Source of the DNA: DUVY01 sp036562755 | GTDB lineage: Bacteria; Bacillota; Clostridia; Christensenellales; DUVY01 | NCBI GenBank assembly: GCA_036562755.1 | Contig: DATCJN010000009.1 | Span: forward strand, 1 to 43,371 | Reading direction: 5' to 3' | Length of the DNA stretch: 43,371 nt | Part shown: in pieces, positions 31,852-40,871 of the stretch | How the letters are laid out: every line of letters begins with the position of its first letter | Position numbering within the stretch: the first letter of the stretch is position 1 | Made by a program: the position numbers and the translations under genes | The notes under the pieces: generated by a model | Told to the model about the DNA's origin: nothing | The model's input: only the letters and a program-made list of their open reading frames with translations | The model's database searches: none

Positions 31852-34059
31852 ATGAAGAAACTAAAAAAAGTATTCGCGAGTTTAGGCTTAATAATCGCGT
31901 GCGTTTCGCTTTGTTCCTTTTTTCCATTGAATTTCAGCGTTCTTAAAGCGAGCGCGCAGGAAACAAGCGAAGGCGTCAAGGCGCTGCCTTTTAGGGATTT
32001 GTCTGCAGAGCAAATCATTCAAGAAATGGGCGTAGGCTGGAATTTGGGCAATACTATGGACGGCCACATTAATTTTATGCCCAGCGAAACAGCTTGGCAG
32101 AGCGACATTACCACTCAAAAATTAATTGACGCCGTTCATGATTTGGGATTTAACACCATAAGAGTTCCTGTAACATGGGGCAAAAAAATTGACGATAACA
32201 ACAATTATAAAGTCGACGAGGCATGGATAAGCCGCGTTCAAGACATCGTGGACTATGCGGTAAGCCAGGATATGTATGTCGTTGTCAATATGCACCACGA
32301 CGGAGTCCATGACGGCGGAGGCTGGTTTAATCTCACCAAGAAAGACGATGAGCTTGAAAAAATCAAACAAAAATATTCGGCTTTGTGGAAGCAAATCGCT
32401 GAGCGTTTTAAGTATTATGACGAGCATTTGCTTTTTGAATCGATGAACGAAGTTTGGGTAACCAATAATAATTATCCTTATGATTTTCAAATTATCGGCG
32501 AATTCAACCAAATCTTCGTGGACACGGTAAGAGAGACAGGATATAACAACCGCCATAGATGGTTGATTTGTCCCGGCAGATATACTAATTTGAGCGCGCT
32601 TTTGGATCCTGCCAATAATTTTAAATTGCCCGAAGATAAATACAACGAAGAAAATCGCATAATGGTTTCGGTTCACGATTATGATTATAACTTTGGCTTA
32701 TCGGGCACCAGCAGCAATTTCAATAACGCGGATCAATGGCGTCAAAATTTCAAAAAAATGTATGATATCTTCGTTTCCAAAGGCATTCCCGTCTTCTTTG
32801 GCGAGCATGGGGCTACCGATGTTGGCAACACCACTCAAAGAGCGTATTATTTTGAATGGGTGTATAAGCTTTCTCAATTAGCCAAGGTGGTCGCATGCGT
32901 TTGGGATAACAACGGCGCGTATGAGCCCGGTAAAACTACCGATAAGTTCCAAATAATAAATCGCGCCGCCTGCGAGCCCTCGCGCAAGGAAATAACCGAC
33001 GCGATAATGAGAGGCTATTTTGTTAAGTCCCCCCAAGATAGCTTGGACAACATTGTTTCCGTTGAAAGCTCTAATTCCAGAAATTCGCCTAATCGCCCGA
33101 TTACAAATATAACCTTATCCAATGCGTCATTGGCGCTAAAACCCGGTATGTCCAAAAAAGTAACCGTTACTGTCGAGCCCGAAAACACTAACGACGTAGT
33201 GTTGTGGAAGACTTCGGATCCGTCAGTCGCTACCGTATATAACGGATTTATAAGAGCAAAAGGCGTGGGCCGCGCTACGATTACCGCGTTTTGTCAAAAA
33301 AGCGCGGTAACCAAAGAAATAACTGTAACGGTTTATCCCGATAAGGATGCAAAATCCGCTACCGAAATCATAGTAGATAAAGAAACATTTAATCTTGAGC
33401 CCGGCAAGGCCGAAACGATTAATGTTCAACTAAAGCCGGCCAATACTAAAGAATTTGTTAGATTTAAATCTTCCAATCCCGATGTCGCTACGGTAAACAA
33501 ACTTGGCAAGATTGTGGCTGTCGGCGAAGGCGCGGCCTATATCTCTATAACCACGGCAAGCGGACTTACCAAGGTAGTCAAGGCGGTTGTAAATGGTTCT
33601 TCCGGAAAACCCGCAACGCAAATAACCATTAACGGACAAAGCGATGTCGAATTGACGCAGGAAGCGCAAATCAGCGTAGCCGTAACGCCTGCCGACACTA
33701 CGGATAAAATCGCGTTTTACTCTACCGATAATTCAATAGCTTATGTAGATATAACCGCGCTAAGTCCTGACTCAGAAGGCAACGTATCGGCAAAGTTAGT
33801 CGCTTTAGGTTCGGGTTCCGCTCAAGTAATTGTTATTTCCGAAAGCGGCGTTTCCAAGGCGTTTAACATAACCGCGTCGATAGGCTCGGTAACCTTTGAC
33901 GGCGAAGCCGAGCAATATGTCAAATTGGCCGAATACTCCGAAGTTGACGATGGCGGCGGAAGCGAAAAAGGCTGCAAAGGCTGTAATAAGGCCAACAACG
34001 CTGTTGTTCTGGCTATTATGGCGGCCGCGTTATTCGCGGTAACCGTATTTAAAAAATAA
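31852..34059 (+). CDS. Secreted GH5 endoglucanase/mannanase-like enzyme with three Big2 domains
   Basis: The 735-residue protein has a signal peptide (hydrophobic LGLIIACVSLCSFF) and a GH5 barrel (about residues 55-390) starting MGVGWNLGNTMDGH. The acid/base Glu is in FESMNEVW (about 199) and the nucleophile Glu in PVFFGEHGATD (about 317); MHHDG is the conserved His motif. Three Big2 (Ig-like) domains follow, beginning near 420, 505 and 585, each with a WKTSDPSVATV-like or SSNPDVATV-like strand. The end has a GGGSEKGCKGC linker, a membrane helix and KK. It should cut beta-1,4-glucan or mannan at the cell surface; the exact substrate within GH5 is open. ATG at 31852 follows GGAGG by 5 nt. Confidence 0.93.
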   Translation: MKKLKKVFASLGLIIACVSLCSFFPLNFSVLKASAQETSEGVKALPFRDLSAEQIIQEMGVGWNLGNTMDGHINFMPSETAWQSDITTQKLIDAVHDLGFNTIRVPVTWGKKIDDNNNYKVDEAWISRVQDIVDYAVSQDMYVVVNMHHDGVHDGGGWFNLTKKDDELEKIKQKYSALWKQIAERFKYYDEHLLFESMNEVWVTNNNYPYDFQIIGEFNQIFVDTVRETGYNNRHRWLICPGRYTNLSALLDPANNFKLPEDKYNEENRIMVSVHDYDYNFGLSGTSSNFNNADQWRQNFKKMYDIFVSKGIPVFFGEHGATDVGNTTQRAYYFEWVYKLSQLAKVVACVWDNNGAYEPGKTTDKFQIINRAACEPSRKEITDAIMRGYFVKSPQDSLDNIVSVESSNSRNSPNRPITNITLSNASLALKPGMSKKVTVTVEPENTNDVVLWKTSDPSVATVYNGFIRAKGVGRATITAFCQKSAVTKEITVTVYPDKDAKSATEIIVDKETFNLEPGKAETINVQLKPANTKEFVRFKSSNPDVATVNKLGKIVAVGEGAAYISITTASGLTKVVKAVVNGSSGKPATQITINGQSDVELTQEAQISVAVTPADTTDKIAFYSTDNSIAYVDITALSPDSEGNVSAKLVALGSGSAQVIVISESGVSKAFNITASIGSVTFDGEAEQYVKLAEYSEVDDGGGSEKGCKGCNKANNAVVLAIMAAALFAVTVFKK

Positions 34060-34078
34060 TTAAATTAAAACTTTATTA

Positions 34079-34127
34079 AAGAAGGTTGCCTCAATAAATA
34101 TAAGGCAACCTTCTTAATAATTTTTTG
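34079..34127 (+). terminator. Terminator after the GH5 gene
   Basis: AAGAAGGTTGCCT (34079-34091) pairs with AGGCAACCTTCTT (34103-34115), 11-nt loop, then AATAATTTTTTG. It sits only 16 bp before the next start codon, so the GH43 gene may be expressed by partial read-through. Confidence 0.8.
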
Positions 34128-34142
34128 ATAAAAGGAGCGACT

Positions 34143-35459
34143 ATGCCTAATCCTTTTTTACCCTTATGGGAATATATCCCCGATGGAGAGCCTAGAGTTT
34201 TTGGCGACCGCGTTTATGTTTATGGTTCGCACGATAAAGCGGGCTCGGACAGATTTTGCGATTATGTTTTAAAAGTTTGGTCGGCGCCTTTAGATAATCT
34301 CAACGACTGGGTTTGCCACGGCGACGCGTTTCATACCAGGATAGATAGGGATCATCCGTCCGACGTCGATTGGACGGACAATGAGCTTTACGCGCCCGAC
34401 GTGGTCGAAAAGGACGGAAAATACTATCTTTACGCTTATATACTTAATTCAAAAGGCTGCGTTGCCTGCAGCGACCGTCCCGAAGGCCCGTTTAAGCTGA
34501 TTTCGCAATACAAATACAATCTCCCCGAAGGCAAAGGCGATAAGGGAATTTTTGTTGACCCTGGAGTTTTGGTGGACGGCGGCAAAGTTTATATCTATTG
34601 CGGTTTTTTGCATTCTTTTATGGCTCAAATCAATCCCGACAATATGTATGAGATAATAGACGGAAGCTTTATTGACGATATAATTCCCGAACAAGCGCCT
34701 TTTGAGTTTTTTGAAGCGTGTTCGCCTCGAAAGGTGGGGGATACTTATTATTTGATATACTCGCCTAAAATCGGAAGCAGGCTTGCCTACGCTACAAGCA
34801 AATCGCCAACAGGGCCTTTCCAATATAGAGGCGTAATAATCGATAACGGCATAGATTACCCTGGCGGAAATAATCACGGCTCAATATGCCAAATAAACGG
34901 GCAATGGTATATCTTTTATCATAGAATGACCAACGGAACTATTATGTCCAGAAGGGCGTGCGTGGAAAAAATACAAATCTTACCCAACGGCACGATCCCA
35001 CAAGTTTGTATGACCTCTTTGGGTTTTGAAGATTCTTTATCGCCTTATAAAATAACGCCCGCCGAAATCGCGTGCGTATTAAAAGGCGGCTGCATGATTA
35101 CCGAAAAAAATGTTTTCACTAGGGTAATTACCAATATTAAAAACGGTTGTATTATCGGATATAAATATTTTGACTTTGGACAGGATTTTTCCAGCAAAAG
35201 CATGGAGTTTCAAATGAAGGTCGCAGGCTCCGGATGCGAAAGCCAAGTTAGGATTTTATTGGACGACTATAACAACGGTCTTGAAATCGGCCGCTGCAAA
35301 ATAGGCTTAGACGACGGAATATACAAAACCATAGTTAAGAACGTAACGGGCGTTCACGCGCTGTATTTTGTGGTAGAGGACGAATATAAAGGACATTTTG
35401 CCGATATGTTTAAAGGCAGAAATTTATTTGATCTGGAGTCCTTTGTGTTTACGAAATAA
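34143..35459 (+). CDS. GH43 family glycoside hydrolase (arabinofuranosidase/xylosidase-like)
   Basis: The 438-residue protein has no signal peptide and is probably cytosolic, acting on oligosaccharides after import. The five-bladed propeller pattern is clear: PRVFGDRVYVYGSHD with the general-base region, ELYAPDVVEKDGKYYLYAY (transition-state Asp), and FFEACSPRKVGDTYYLIYS with the likely general-acid Glu. NNHGSICQINGQWYIFYHR is the usual later block. The last 120 residues form a beta-rich accessory domain. ATG at 34143 is fixed by AAAGGAG. Specificity (arabinose or xylose side chains) cannot be set from sequence alone. Confidence 0.9.
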   Translation: MPNPFLPLWEYIPDGEPRVFGDRVYVYGSHDKAGSDRFCDYVLKVWSAPLDNLNDWVCHGDAFHTRIDRDHPSDVDWTDNELYAPDVVEKDGKYYLYAYILNSKGCVACSDRPEGPFKLISQYKYNLPEGKGDKGIFVDPGVLVDGGKVYIYCGFLHSFMAQINPDNMYEIIDGSFIDDIIPEQAPFEFFEACSPRKVGDTYYLIYSPKIGSRLAYATSKSPTGPFQYRGVIIDNGIDYPGGNNHGSICQINGQWYIFYHRMTNGTIMSRRACVEKIQILPNGTIPQVCMTSLGFEDSLSPYKITPAEIACVLKGGCMITEKNVFTRVITNIKNGCIIGYKYFDFGQDFSSKSMEFQMKVAGSGCESQVRILLDDYNNGLEIGRCKIGLDDGIYKTIVKNVTGVHALYFVVEDEYKGHFADMFKGRNLFDLESFVFTK

Positions 35460-35507
35460 ATAAAGGTATAAAATGCCTTGTCCGAAGTTGATTAGTAAGA
35501 AGGTGAA

Positions 35508-37316
35508 ATGATGAAATATATAAAAAATATTCATATTTATTTTTTGACTTTGATTTGCGCAATATTTTTTATGGGCGGCGCGACAGGCTGCGCGAATGAT
35601 AACGACGGTGTTTTTAAGTTGAAGCTGTCCCATCAAAGCGGGTTTTATGATAAAGAGTTTATTTTAAAGATTAGGGCGGTTAACAGCCCGACGGAATATG
35701 ATATTTATTACACTACCGATTGCACCGATCCGGCTGTTTCTCAAACCCGCATAAGATATATAGGAAAAGGCATCAAAATTACCGATCCAAGCGACAATCC
35801 AAGCAGATACGCCTCAATCGAGCCGGGATTGATGAATCAGTTTTATTACGATTATAAAGGCGAGCCTATTAATACAAAGCCCGACAATAGCGACGTGCCC
35901 AAGTGTTTTACTTTGCGCGCGGTAGCGATAGCAAAAGACGGTTCAATATCCGAACCCGTTTTTGCGTCCTATTTTGTGGGGCTTTCTGAAGAGTCTTTTG
36001 CCGGAAAATTTAAGAATAACGAGATTGCGTTAATTTCCGTCATAACCGATCCGGAAAATTTATTTGATTATGAAAAAGGCATATACGTAAACGGAAAGTG
36101 CTTTGACGAGGATAACGAGACTCCGGAACGAGAATGGAAAATGGCTAATTATAGGCAAAAGGGGCGAGAATGGGAAAGACCTGTTTATATAGATTTTTTT
36201 GAAAACGACGGAGAATTAAAGCTGTCTCAAAGATGCGGAGTCCGTATCCAAGGCGGTTATTCTCGCGGCGATATCCAAAAAAGCTTACGCTTTTACGCGC
36301 GCGACGAATACCAGCCCGACGCCAAGAAATTTGAATACGAGTTTTTCAAAGGCCTAAAGGATATCAACGGCAAACCCATAAAGGAGTTTAAGAAGATTAT
36401 GACCAGAACGGGCTCAAACGACGCCTTTTTGGCTAAGTTTAGCGACGTTCTCTTCCAGTCCAGGATAAAAAATAGAAAGGTCAGCGCCCAAGACGGTCGA
36501 GCCTGCATAGTGTTTTTGGAGGGCGAATACTGGGGGTTATACTCTTTAAGAGAAGATTATGACAATAATTACTTTGAATCTCATTACGGCGTAGATAAAG
36601 ACGAAGTAGTAATGATTAAACCCGATTCGTATCTAAAGGAAAACGGGCAGTATGTTTTAAAAGTTGAGGAAGGCAAGGATAAAGACCTTGAGCTTTATAT
36701 CCAAATGCGCCAATGGTTTAAGAACGCCGACCTTTCAAAAGCCGAGGATTACGCCAAAGCGTGCTCATATATAGATATTGAGTCCTTTGTGGATTATTGC
36801 GCTTTTGAAATATATATAAGAAACATTGACTGGCCTGGTAAAAACTGGGCGTGCTGGCGGACGAGAACGGTTGATTCCAATAATCCTTACGCGGACGGAA
36901 AATGGCGCTGGTGCGTATATGACGTAGAAATGGGCGGCGATATGTGGAATTTCCCAGGATATAATAACAATACCGTCGAGGATATATATAAAAACCAATA
37001 TGACGAAAACGTAGCGCTGTTTTTTAGAAAGTTTGCAAAAAACGCCGATTTTAGAAACAGATTGGCCGCCGCCTTGGAAAGTTACGCCAAAAACGAGTTA
37101 AGCTCAAGCGCTATGCGTCAGGAGATTGAAAGATATTCTCAAATTTATAGTTTGGAAGAAAGGCTAAGGAATCTAAAGCGTTTTCCTTGCGTATGGCAAA
37201 CCATAAACGACGGCAACGCCAGGATTGAAAGGATGAGGACTTTCTTTAACAATAGAGAATCCTATGTTCTTAACACAATGATTCCTTGGTTAAATAATGC
37301 GAATAATTTTAAGTAA
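35508..37316 (+). CDS. CotH-domain lipoprotein with N-terminal chitobiase-like domain
   Basis: The 602-residue protein has a lipoprotein-type signal ending GGATGC, so it is likely surface tethered. A chitobiase C-terminal-like domain (about residues 40-165) with YDIYYTTDCTDPA is followed by a CotH kinase domain (about 175-560): GVRIQGGYSRGDIQKSLRFY, GLYSLREDYDNNYFESHYG and the catalytic-loop-like WRWCVYDVEMGG. CotH proteins are kinase-fold enzymes, first known from spore coats, that occur widely in polysaccharide-degrading and cellulosome-bearing Clostridia. Here it follows GH5 and GH43 genes, so I infer a role on the surface glycan machinery rather than in the spore coat. Two adjacent ATGs (35508, 35511) are equally possible. 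Confidence 0.88.
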   Translation: MMKYIKNIHIYFLTLICAIFFMGGATGCANDNDGVFKLKLSHQSGFYDKEFILKIRAVNSPTEYDIYYTTDCTDPAVSQTRIRYIGKGIKITDPSDNPSRYASIEPGLMNQFYYDYKGEPINTKPDNSDVPKCFTLRAVAIAKDGSISEPVFASYFVGLSEESFAGKFKNNEIALISVITDPENLFDYEKGIYVNGKCFDEDNETPEREWKMANYRQKGREWERPVYIDFFENDGELKLSQRCGVRIQGGYSRGDIQKSLRFYARDEYQPDAKKFEYEFFKGLKDINGKPIKEFKKIMTRTGSNDAFLAKFSDVLFQSRIKNRKVSAQDGRACIVFLEGEYWGLYSLREDYDNNYFESHYGVDKDEVVMIKPDSYLKENGQYVLKVEEGKDKDLELYIQMRQWFKNADLSKAEDYAKACSYIDIESFVDYCAFEIYIRNIDWPGKNWACWRTRTVDSNNPYADGKWRWCVYDVEMGGDMWNFPGYNNNTVEDIYKNQYDENVALFFRKFAKNADFRNRLAAALESYAKNELSSSAMRQEIERYSQIYSLEERLRNLKRFPCVWQTINDGNARIERMRTFFNNRESYVLNTMIPWLNNANNFK

Positions 37317-37342
37317 TACGGTTCGCTTATTATAAATTGATT

Positions 37343-37370
37343 TTGAAAAGCGCGCCGTTTGATTTATAAT
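37343..37370 (+). promoter_or_regulatory. Promoter of the acetyltransferase gene
   Basis: TTGAAA (37343-37348), 16-nt spacer, TATAAT (37365-37370), about 31 bp before the ATG. Confidence 0.7.
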
Positions 37371-37401
37371 AAATTTATCTTTATTTTTTAGGTTTTTACA
37401 T

Positions 37402-37821
37402 ATGATTAAATTTGACTGTTTAAACGATATTACGCAAGAGATAAAGGATTTAAGATTTGAAGTATTTGTGCGCGAGCAAAACATTGCGCCCGAAATAGAA
37501 TTAGACAGCGACGAGTATAACTATCTGCACCTGTGTCTTTATAAAGACGATGTTTTGGTTGCGTACGCGCGCGCAAGAGCGCGCGGAGAAGTTATGCGCC
37601 TTGGCAGAATTTTGGTCAAAAAAGAACACAGAGGCCAGGGCTTAGGCGCGGCTATTATGAACTATTGCGAAGAAAAAGCGAGAGAAAAAGGCTGCAAGGT
37701 TTTGGAGCTAAACGCCCAATACCGCGCCATAGGCTTTTATGAAAAACTGGGCTTTTTAGCAGAAGGGGAGTTTTTTGAGGAAGCGGGAATACCGCATAAA
37801 AAGATGAAAAAGGTTTTGTAA
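37402..37821 (+). CDS. GNAT family N-acetyltransferase (ElaA/YjcF-like)
   Basis: The 139-residue protein opens with DLRFEVFVREQNI and has the acetyl-CoA loop RILVKKEHRGQGLGAAIM, then LNAQYRAIGFYEKLGF, the pattern of the ElaA/YjcF branch of GNAT enzymes. It transfers an acetyl group from acetyl-CoA; the acceptor is unknown. It has its own promoter, a weak ribosome site and stands alone between the glycan locus and an ABC transporter. Confidence 0.9.
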   Translation: MIKFDCLNDITQEIKDLRFEVFVREQNIAPEIELDSDEYNYLHLCLYKDDVLVAYARARARGEVMRLGRILVKKEHRGQGLGAAIMNYCEEKAREKGCKVLELNAQYRAIGFYEKLGFLAEGEFFEEAGIPHKKMKKVL

Positions 37822-37863
37822 TAGGCAGATTATCTTTATTTTAGGCTGTTTTTCTAAAAAATT

Positions 37864-37895
37864 TTTACTTTCGCAATTTATTAGATGAAAGTAAA
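37864..37895. repeat. Inverted repeat upstream of the TrpX-like gene promoter
   Basis: TTTACTTTC (37864-37872) and GAAAGTAAA (37887-37895) are perfect 9-bp inverted arms with a 14-bp spacer, ending 10 bp before the -35. No T run follows, so it is more likely an operator than a terminator. Confidence 0.45.
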
Positions 37896-37905
37896 TTAAA
37901 ATTAA

Positions 37906-37935
37906 TTGACGAATTATAACGCTTATTGATATAAT
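37906..37935 (+). promoter_or_regulatory. Promoter of the TrpXYZ-like operon
   Basis: TTGACG (37906-37911), 18-nt spacer, TATAAT (37930-37935). Confidence 0.7.
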
Positions 37936-37966
37936 TAACCTATCTTTATACTATATTAATTTAATT

Positions 37967-38002
37967 GTGGGGGAGTTTATCTCTATGGGGGAGTTTATCT
38001 CT
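37967..38002 (+). repeat. 18-bp tandem duplication of the ribosome-binding site
   Basis: GTGGGGGAGTTTATCTCT (37967-37984) is repeated as ATGGGGGAGTTTATCTCT (37985-38002), one difference. Each unit holds a GGGGGAG site 9 nt ahead of an in-frame start codon (37985 and 38003). Confidence 0.9.
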
Positions 38003-38974
38003 ATGAAAAAGATTATTACTTTTTTAATGGCTATAGTTTTAAGCATGTCTTTTTTGACCTATGGCTGCTTTAAGGCGGATTTTACCGTAGGCATAGTTCA
38101 ATTGGTCGATCACGTGGCTTTGGACGCGGCCAACCAAGGTTTTAGAGAAGAATTGACTAATTTGATAAAAGAAGAAGGAAAAACCGTTAAATACATAAAC
38201 AAATCGGCTGCCGGCGATATTTCTATGTGCACCGACATTGCCAATAACTTTGTATCCAAGAGAGTTAATTTAATGTTAGCTATCGCTACTCCCGCCGCGC
38301 AGGCAGCGGCTTCCACAACGACAGAAATTCCGATTTTGTTTACCGCTGTAACTAACCCTGTTATAGCCGAGCTTGTTGAGTCTTGGGACAAACCCAATAC
38401 CAACCTTAGCGGAACTTCGGACTTAAATTCTGTCGAGGACCAAATCGAGCTTATTAAAGAACTTGTTCCCGAGGTTAAGAAGATAGCTGTGTTCTATACC
38501 ACTTCGGAAGACAACTCGGTTTATCAGCTTGACCTTGTTAAAGATTATTGCGAAGAAAACAATATAACCGTAGTGGAAAAAGGAATTACCGAAACCAATG
38601 AATTTGAAAACGCATATAACAGCTTGCCTAACGATGTAGAAGCTATCTATATTCCTACCGACAACGGTTTAGCAAAAGCCGCAGAATACGTTCATTCTGT
38701 TAACAAAAACGGCAGAAAATTGCCCATAGTTTGCGGCGAAAATGGTATGAACGATAAATGCGGTATTGCAACATACGGTATAGATTATAAAGAATTAGGC
38801 AAACAAACCGCGAGAATGGCTTATAAGATTTTAATTGAAGGCGCGGACATTAAGAATATGCCTGTAGAACGAGCCGATGCGGCGAATATAAAACTTACCG
38901 TTAATCAAACGGTTGCGCAAGAATTAGGATTCACTATACCTCAATCGATCTTAGACAGAGTTAACCAAGCTTAA
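38003..38974 (+). CDS. ABC transporter substrate-binding lipoprotein, TrpX-like
   Basis: The 323-residue protein belongs to the ABC_sub_bind family (TrpX type). The lipobox LTYGC anchors it to the membrane. FTVGIVQLVDHVALDAANQGF, LAIATPAAQAA, PILFTAVTNPV and YIPTDNGLAKAAEYV are family blocks. The ligand may be an aromatic amino acid, as for streptococcal TrpX, but no T-box or other Trp control element is visible, so this is tentative. ATG at 38003 is the normal start, although the duplicated ribosome site also offers an in-frame ATG at 37985. First gene of a three-gene operon. Confidence 0.9.
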   Translation: MKKIITFLMAIVLSMSFLTYGCFKADFTVGIVQLVDHVALDAANQGFREELTNLIKEEGKTVKYINKSAAGDISMCTDIANNFVSKRVNLMLAIATPAAQAAASTTTEIPILFTAVTNPVIAELVESWDKPNTNLSGTSDLNSVEDQIELIKELVPEVKKIAVFYTTSEDNSVYQLDLVKDYCEENNITVVEKGITETNEFENAYNSLPNDVEAIYIPTDNGLAKAAEYVHSVNKNGRKLPIVCGENGMNDKCGIATYGIDYKELGKQTARMAYKILIEGADIKNMPVERADAANIKLTVNQTVAQELGFTIPQSILDRVNQA

Positions 38975-38990
38975 TTAACAAAGGAAATTT

Positions 38991-39908
38991 ATGTTACAAC
39001 TTCTAGAAACCATGTTAAGCGGCGCCAACCAAGGCTTATTATACGCGTTGTTGGCGCTTGGCGTTTATATCACGTTTAGAATACTTAATTTCGCCGACCT
39101 AACTACAGAAGGCAGTTTTGCTATGGGCGGAGCGGTAGCCGCGGCTTTGATAAGCAGAAATGTCGAGCCCGTATTGGCCAGCGTGGTAGCTTTTGTCTCG
39201 GGCGCGGTAGCGGGATCGCTTACGGGTATTCTAAACACAAAGTTAAAAATCCAGCCGATTTTGGCCGGAATTTTAACTATGATAGCCCTTTATTCCATAA
39301 ACATTAGAATAATGGGCGGACAACCCAATACGTCGTTACTAAGAAAGACCACCGTTATAACATACATCGAAAACTTGTTTAATATTAGCAAAAATCAGGC
39401 TATTTTAATTTTGGGCGTTTTATCGGTTGCAATAGTAATCGGCGTTTTGTATTGGTTTTTTGGGACGGAAATCGGCAGCGCCATAAGAGCAACAGGCAAT
39501 AACGAAAATATGTGCAGGGCGCTTGGTATTAACACAGATAATACCAAAATTTTGGCGCTTATGATTGCCAATGGACTCATTGCTGTGTCGGGAGCTTTGG
39601 TCGCTCAGCAACAAAGTTTTGCTGACGTAAGCATGGGCATAGGCGCAATTATTATCGGTCTAGCTGCTATCATTATTGGCGAAACCTTTTCTAGTCAAAA
39701 GTTCCCGTTCTGGTTGAAAATGGGCTTTGTCGCTTTAGGCAGCGTAATATATCGTATTTTGATTTCCCTGATAATTTTTGCCGACTTGTTACAGCCTTAC
39801 GACATAAAACTCTTAACTGCAGTTATGGTTACCGTCGCTTTGGCATTGCCTAAAATTGTCGGCTTGTTTAAGAACAAAAACAACGGCATGGCGGACAAAA
39901 AAAGATAA
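38991..39908 (+). CDS. ABC transporter permease, TrpY-like (LivH-type)
   Basis: The 305-residue permease has eight or more hydrophobic segments and the branched-chain-type pattern GLLYALLALGVYITFRILNF with LTTEGSFAMGGA, then GNNENMCRALGIN near the cytosolic coupling loop. It partners the TrpX-like lipoprotein and the ATPase downstream. AAAGGAAA lies ahead of the ATG; the gap to the previous gene is 16 bp. Confidence 0.9.
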   Translation: MLQLLETMLSGANQGLLYALLALGVYITFRILNFADLTTEGSFAMGGAVAAALISRNVEPVLASVVAFVSGAVAGSLTGILNTKLKIQPILAGILTMIALYSINIRIMGGQPNTSLLRKTTVITYIENLFNISKNQAILILGVLSVAIVIGVLYWFFGTEIGSAIRATGNNENMCRALGINTDNTKILALMIANGLIAVSGALVAQQQSFADVSMGIGAIIIGLAAIIIGETFSSQKFPFWLKMGFVALGSVIYRILISLIIFADLLQPYDIKLLTAVMVTVALALPKIVGLFKNKNNGMADKKR

Positions 39909-39936
39909 ACTTATAAAGGATAATTTATTTTATCAA

Positions 39937-40731
39937 ATGCTAAGTATTAGTAATATATCAAAAACCTTTAATATAGGCACGATCAACCAAAAGACCGCGA
40001 TTAACGGCCTAAACTTATATATTAAAGAGGGCGATTTTGTAACCATTATAGGCGGTAACGGCGCGGGCAAGTCCACTTTGCTCAACATAATAGCGGGCGT
40101 ATTTACCGTGGACGCGGGCGATTTGGAATTGGACGGTTTTAATATAACCAGAATGCCCGAACACAAGCGCGCCAAATTTTTCGGACGCGTGTTTCAAGAC
40201 CCGCTTATGGGCACGGCCGCTTCTATGGAAATCCAAGAAAATCTGGCTCTAGCCTATCGCAGAGGACGCCCCAGAGGTTTGAGATGGGCGATAACCTCTA
40301 AAGAAAAGCAAATATATAAAGAACAGTTAAGCCGTTTAGGTCTTGGATTGGAAAACAGAATGACGACCAAGGTAGGTCTGCTAAGCGGCGGACAAAGGCA
40401 GGCTTTGGCATTGTTAATGGCTGTATTGCAAAAGCCCAGAATGCTTTTGCTGGACGAGCACACGGCAGCGCTCGATCCTAAAACCGCGCAAAAGGTTCAA
40501 GAACTTACTCAAGAACTCACCCAGGAAAATAAAATAACTACCTTAATGATAACCCACAATATGAAAGACGCCATAAAATACGGCAACAGACTGATTATGA
40601 TGCATGAGGGCAGGATTATCTACGAAGCCGAAGGCATCGAAAAAACATCGTTAAAAGTCGAGGACTTGTTGAAGAAATTTGAGCAATGCGCGGGCAGCGA
40701 GTTTGCAAACGACAGAATGCTGTTAGCCTAA
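39937..40731 (+). CDS. ABC transporter ATP-binding protein, TrpZ-like
   Basis: The 264-residue ATPase has Walker A GGNGAGKST, signature LLSGGQRQALALLMA, Walker B MLLLDEHTAALD and switch MITHN. The His in DEHTAAL where most ABC ATPases have Pro (DEPT) is common in this TrpZ-like group. I chose ATG 39937, where the family usually begins; the closest AAAGGA is about 17 nt upstream, longer than ideal, and a longer reading would overlap the permease gene. Third gene of the operon, followed by a terminator. Confidence 0.92.
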   Translation: MLSISNISKTFNIGTINQKTAINGLNLYIKEGDFVTIIGGNGAGKSTLLNIIAGVFTVDAGDLELDGFNITRMPEHKRAKFFGRVFQDPLMGTAASMEIQENLALAYRRGRPRGLRWAITSKEKQIYKEQLSRLGLGLENRMTTKVGLLSGGQRQALALLMAVLQKPRMLLLDEHTAALDPKTAQKVQELTQELTQENKITTLMITHNMKDAIKYGNRLIMMHEGRIIYEAEGIEKTSLKVEDLLKKFEQCAGSEFANDRMLLA

Positions 40732-40746
40732 TAAAAACTAAAAACT

Positions 40747-40775
40747 AAAAACGGCTGTTAACTAGCCGTTTTTTT
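40747..40775 (+). terminator. Terminator of the TrpXYZ-like operon
   Basis: AAAAACGGCT (40747-40756) pairs with AGCCGTTTTT around a 7-nt loop and ends in a run of T. Confidence 0.9.
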
Positions 40776-40829
40776 AATTAATATTAAAAGTTATTTATAA
40801 AAAAATTTAATATTGCTGATTTTTGTATG

Positions 40830-40838
40830 TGATATAAT
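40830..40838 (+). promoter_or_regulatory. Extended -10 promoter of the SGNH gene
   Basis: TGATATAAT is an extended -10 element; the -35 region (TATTGC around 40811) is weak. It lies about 33 bp before the start codon. Confidence 0.5.
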
Positions 40839-40871
40839 GTAATAAACATTGATGCACTAAGGAGAAAGGCT

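Noticed and set aside
37822..38002. Tryptophan T-box ahead of the TrpXYZ-like operon
   Set aside because: No T-box sequence; only a 9-bp inverted repeat, a promoter and the duplicated ribosome site.
39856..39936. Longer N-terminus for the TrpZ-like ATPase
   Set aside because: It would overlap the end of the permease gene and add residues outside the ABC domain.
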